In this document: piece after piece, positions 60,377 through 64,000 of the stretch
Layout: each line of letters opens with the position of its first letter
Position numbering within the stretch: position 1 is the stretch's first letter
DNA from: Erpobdella octoculata
Taxonomy: Eukaryota > Annelida > Clitellata > Hirudinida > Erpobdellidae
Length of the DNA: 64,000 nt
Assembly: GCA_963978895.1 (NCBI GenBank)
Contig: OZ022240.1
Coordinates: forward strand, 17,106,217 to 17,170,216
Direction: 5' to 3'
Position numbers and translations under genes: made by a program
The notes under the pieces: model-generated
Told to the model about the DNA's origin: nothing
Database searches by the model: none
What the model saw: the letters and a program-made list of their open reading frames with translations, nothing else

Positions 60377-62683
60377 ATGCTGTCAGCATTGGAGGATAGT
60401 AAGAATTTTGAGCAAATAGCAAATGATGCAGCACTATATGCCTTAAACCAATCTACCTGCACTAGACGGACATTTGTTAACCCGTTTAGGTCCAAAACTT
60501 TATTAATTAGATTTTTATTATTTTTTTTTATTTCTAAGTTACTTGCTTATGTTTTAACAGATTTATTTTTAATTATTTTTTATTTGAAAGAAAACTCTGA
60601 AAATTCACTATGCTCGTTTTTCGAACGGTGGTCGTATAGACTACTGAAAACGACAAAATGTTTAAAAGTCAATTTCTTTTTTTTCCAACGCAAACAATTA
60701 TAATATTAATTTTAGGCTATAAACAGAAAAGCTAAAAACACATTTCTGACTTTATCAGTAACACAGTTCAATAAAATCCAAAAATTTAACATTCAATAAA
60801 TCAGTCAAGCAGTTCATGATAGTCGTTTCAGAACCGGAGTGTGCGGAAAGCACCAAAACAATTCCGATGAAGTCGTTTGCCGCACTTGGCCCACATGTAC
60901 AGTGTTTTGCCACAATTTTCCAGCTTGTAGCGACCTACTGTTTTCACCTTTTCCAGATCGTGACCATGGCCAGTTGCTGAATCTTCCCTATCGTTTTGTG
61001 TCTTCAACCGTGCATGAATTCATTTTATCGGTATAAAACAACCTAAACAGCCTATATGGGGTTTATCAAGCAAAGCACCATTGTGGTGTTTCAAACTCGT
61101 TATATATAGACTGTTTTAAAAGTGGCTATTCAAATTACTCTTTTTGGTCCAAGTGCATTTCAATCGTTTTTGGCGTTTTGGTTGCCGCGGCATTGAACTG
61201 ACCGTATTTGCGACCTACATTTCTTCACCCAAAGAACCGACACAGTCTAATCTCATCCCATCATTAGTATAATCAACTTCTACCTTCCCGGATATATTAC
61301 AAAGAATAACATTTCTTCTTCGTTTGCTTATTCATCAGTCACGTGTTATGATGCGCCGGGCGGAAGAATGACAAGTATGTCAACCTCAATGCTATCATCA
61401 TCATCAAGAATTAGTTCCATAGCTTCTTTCAACGTGAAAAAACATTCTTTTTGACGCTTTTCATTTTTAAACTTTATAAACATTTCATTCGAGGAATGAA
61501 ATTTGCAAAAAACACTATCAGCAATTCAACCACTGCACAACTATAAGCTGAATGAACTAGTTTCGACTTGTTCGCATAAAGTACTCTATACGCCCAACGA
61601 TCGTAGAACGAGCATGACTCATACATGTTCAGATTGTGGGTTAGTGTAAACACAATAAAATTTAATTAACGTTGCTGTTTACTTTTGAGTACATTTTCTT
61701 TCGATATTTCAAACTTTTGTTATGATAACTCTCATGAAATTAGCATAATAAATTTTTAAAGTAATATCGGTCGAAAACCTTGAAAATGCTCATATTCTAA
61801 CCCAGATTAAACTACTTAATACGAATAAAAAAATTATTTAAAAAATTTTATACAGTGTATTGAAGCTTTCTTAACATAAAAAAAAACTTTTAACAGAAAA
61901 AAAATTTCAGCTTAATTTTATGCAACGCCAAAAATAAGTGCGTTCGTAAAACGTACGATGGTCTAAAACGGGTTAACACCTACCGACCTACGATTGCCCG
62001 TGGGTCACATGATAGAAGCATTGAAGGCATTCAAACTGCAGGCAGATGCAAAAGAAAAAATTCTCTTAGATAAAATCAACATGCTCAGCAAAAGGGCAAA
62101 CACAAATCTGGAAATTAACTGGTAAAAGGTTTAACCTGCTGAAACTCTGCCTGAAGATTTCCTAGTAAAAAGTATGGAATCTACCATAACAGATCAAAAC
62201 AAAATCAATAGGACATCGAAACAGAAAACCAAATCCCAAGTTTCCTGGGCTGATAGAGTAAATGAAAATAAAAAACTTATGGTCGAGAATGTTCCTGATT
62301 TAGAAGTTGTGCAATGCCGTAAGAGAAAAACTAAAAAGAGAACAAGGAGAATAATGAGTAAAATAAAACAAAAAGAGACCTTAATAAAAGCCTCAAAGGA
62401 GTTTATTAAGAAGAAAGTCTGCTACCTGGAAAATATTTCTCCTTGCTCGGTGGGCACCATTGAAGAACATCTAAGCAAAATAAATGTCAACTTCATAACA
62501 TGCTACCCAGTTTTCAAAAATTCAGAATCCTCTGGCAACCCTAATCCTAATTTGGAACTCAACGATGACAATGACAAAACTGACTCAGTGGATAAAACAA
62601 GGAGCAGAGATGAAATCTCTCTACTAACTGACAGTGGCTTCTATCCCCCCCAAGTGGCCGGGCTCAATTCCCCCCCTATGTAG
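60377..62683 (+). pseudogene. Possible non-LTR retrotransposon ORF1-like sequence, interrupted
   Basis: The left part (60377-60476) starts MLSALEDSKNFEQIANDAAL. After the piggyBac-type insertion the sequence resumes at 61977 with LRLPVGHMIEALKAFKLQ-type coding (one or more frameshifts) and a final 169-codon frame (62174-62683). This has a basic region (CRKRKTKKRTRRIMSK) and a VCYLENISPCSVGTIEEHL block that resembles the RRM-like segment of LINE ORF1 proteins. The resemblance is suggestive only. No reverse transcriptase follows; the sequence ends in C-rich low complexity and a (TA)n tract. Confidence 0.35.
60481..61972 (-). mobile_element. piggyBac-type deletion derivative with TTAA duplication
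   Basis: Inverted ends CCCGTTTAGGTCC and GGTCTAAAACGGG are flanked by TTAA at 60477-60480 and 61973-61976. On the minus strand, transposase remnants are visible: an N-terminal acidic motif LILDDDDSIEVDI (about 61440-61380) and a C-terminal Cys-rich piece with YMWAKCGKRLHRNCF (about 60910-60850). The DDD core between them is missing. 1492 bp. Confidence 0.75.
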
Positions 62684-62736
62684 CTAAGCTTTCCCCCCCT
62701 CCTCCAGGTTGCGACCGCCATTATTTTTAGTATTTC

Positions 62737-62740
<4 letters not shown>

Positions 62741-62800
<60 letters not shown>
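62741..62800. repeat. (TA)n microsatellite
   Basis: About 60 bases of TA directly after C-rich low-complexity sequence (62640-62705). Confidence 0.85.
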
Positions 62801-62802
<2 letters not shown>

Positions 62803-63316
62803 CAGAAAATCAACACACGTTAATATTGAAAAAATCATTTAAAACTATAAATCTAAATCTAAATTTATTTAATTAAAAGTTTCTTTAGCGGTTTTGATGT
62901 TGCAGCAAATCTATCAATGATTTTATCTACAGGAATGTTTTCCAAAATGTCTTTTTCTGAGGCAAGTATTAATAATGAAGAGAACCAATCATCCAACATT
63001 GAGGTCCTTAACAATTTTAATGGTTATATAAACGTCCGGGGAACGAACATTATCCGCCGGACGTTCCCCATGTGAAAATTTGCAAAATATAATAAGAACT
63101 ACTAGACTTAATTTTTAACTATTAACTATAATTATCAGTAAAAAATAGTTTTAATGGAATTTCCGAGATGGAATGGAAAATGTCCTACATTCAATACGGC
63201 TGTGTATGTATGTATGTATATATGTTTGTGTAAATGCTAAAACTTTTCGTAACTCTGTAAGTTGGCGCAGAAATAGCAAAACCACAAAAATATGTGTTGA
63301 TGTTTAAAAATCCGTC

Positions 63317-63529
63317 TCAATTGTTCAAAATTATTTCTTTTACAATGATAAGGTAAGCTAACCTAGTGCATTTAAAAGCGTGATGCTTTCGACAATGCTC
63401 CATCCATTTATCAGATCGAACCAGGTTCCCGCAGGCTAACTCGCAACAACGTAACTTAAACTTGGATTTTTCTCGCGGCATACTCTTTTCTTTAACAAAG
63501 TAAACAAATTGTGAACAAGAAGGAGTCAA
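63317..63529 (-). CDS. Candidate exon with a C2H2-like zinc finger, unrecognised
   Basis: Starts MTPSCSQFVYFVKEKSMP and contains CCELACGNLVRSDKW then MEHCRKHHAFKC, a Cys-Cys-His-His spacing typical of short zinc fingers at the N-terminus of transposon proteins. A GTTAGC donor-like site follows CTAG near 63360. No downstream exon lies in the window side I can read, so it could be a transposon fragment or chance. Confidence 0.25.
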   Translation of the reverse strand: MTPSCSQFVYFVKEKSMPREKSKFKLRCCELACGNLVRSDKWMEHCRKHHAFKCTRLAYLIIVKEIILNN

Positions 63530-63850
63530 AAAGAGTCAAGTTTATTTTATATAGCCGTCATCAGTCGTAGAACTTATCAGCATTCATGGGCTTCAGCATA
63601 AATTATGTTCCATGTCCATTCGGTTGCGGCTACATCGTGAAGCGTATTAGATGAGCTATATGAAAGATAAGATGGACATTAAATGTTAATTAACGAATCT
63701 CGAGTCAACGTTGAGAAGCCACACGACGTCTCACGACTCTCACGTCATTTAGATATATTCTTTAGGTTCAATCGAAATTTCGAAATGGATGGATTTTTAA
63801 ACTTTTTTCCTTACCCCCTTTTATTTTTTTCTTCCCCCCCTGTTTTTTGC

Positions 63851-63872
63851 CGGGCGAAGCTGCGCCCGGCTG
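63851..63872. repeat. GC hairpin of SINE type
   Basis: GCCGGGCGAAGCTGCGCCCG forms an 8-bp GC stem in otherwise AT-rich DNA, with a poly(C) run upstream. It resembles the GC-rich heads of the short repeats elsewhere in the window. Confidence 0.5.
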
Positions 63873-64000
63873 TATAAGGATAGAAGCCACTGCTAACTGA
63901 TATGAGTTTTTTTTCCAGAATTTGCATTTCATCTGAAACAACGACCAATATGTTCAGCCTTAATAACCAGGGTCGTAACCAGGAATTTGAAAGGAGGGGG

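Overview
This is an AT-rich metazoan (invertebrate-type) nuclear DNA window. It shows split genes with GT-AG introns, AATAAA signals, long TA microsatellites and a dense load of transposable elements. I cannot place it to phylum: host-gene similarity only says 'animal', and a Gmr1-type retrotransposon is compatible with several marine invertebrate lineages. No prokaryotic features (operons, CRISPR, ribosome binding sites) are present.

Three host genes can be assembled. (1) CLPB, the mitochondrial ankyrin/AAA+ disaggregase, runs on the + strand from 436 to 28325 in 16 exons (619 codons). Its introns carry almost everything else in the first 28 kb: a mariner inside an older repeat, short interspersed repeats with a GC-rich variable core, two minisatellites, a composite-terminus DNA element, a complete LTR retrotransposon of Gmr1 type (integrase before reverse transcriptase) at 12792-19532, and a mag-like Ty3/Gypsy element at 21049-25624. 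(2) HEATR1/UTP10 (39810-44417, +) is one uninterrupted 1535-codon coding exon with introns only in the UTRs. (3) AATF/Bfr2 (47372-55312, -) has 11 recognised coding exons. HEATR1 and AATF are convergent neighbours, and both belong to small-subunit ribosome biogenesis.

The rest is mobile-element country. Region 28.4-39.2 kb holds opposed repeat heads, a 214-bp tandem array, a set of nested inverted repeats and the first copy of a Mutator-like (MULE) deletion derivative. Region 46.05-47.21 kb is an internally deleted hAT with a perfect 8-bp target duplication. The large AATF intron (50.9-54.6 kb) holds a Tigger-like relic, a piggyBac-type MITE and two hAT relics. Region 55.9-58.35 kb is the second MULE copy, with a 9-bp target duplication, sitting inside one arm of a palindromic MITE. 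Region 60.3-62.7 kb is a probable non-LTR ORF1-like reading frame interrupted by a piggyBac-type deletion derivative.

The most interesting items are the MULE pair, which encodes a SWIM zinc finger plus a PHD finger and shares one internal deletion; the Gmr1-order element, which has lost catalytic residues although its LTRs are nearly identical; the intronless, shortened HEATR1; a candidate alternative terminal exon of CLPB; and the nested insertions that preserve 'before and after' states. All coordinates were read by eye, so splice sites are inferences from reading frame, GT-AG signals and family resemblance.
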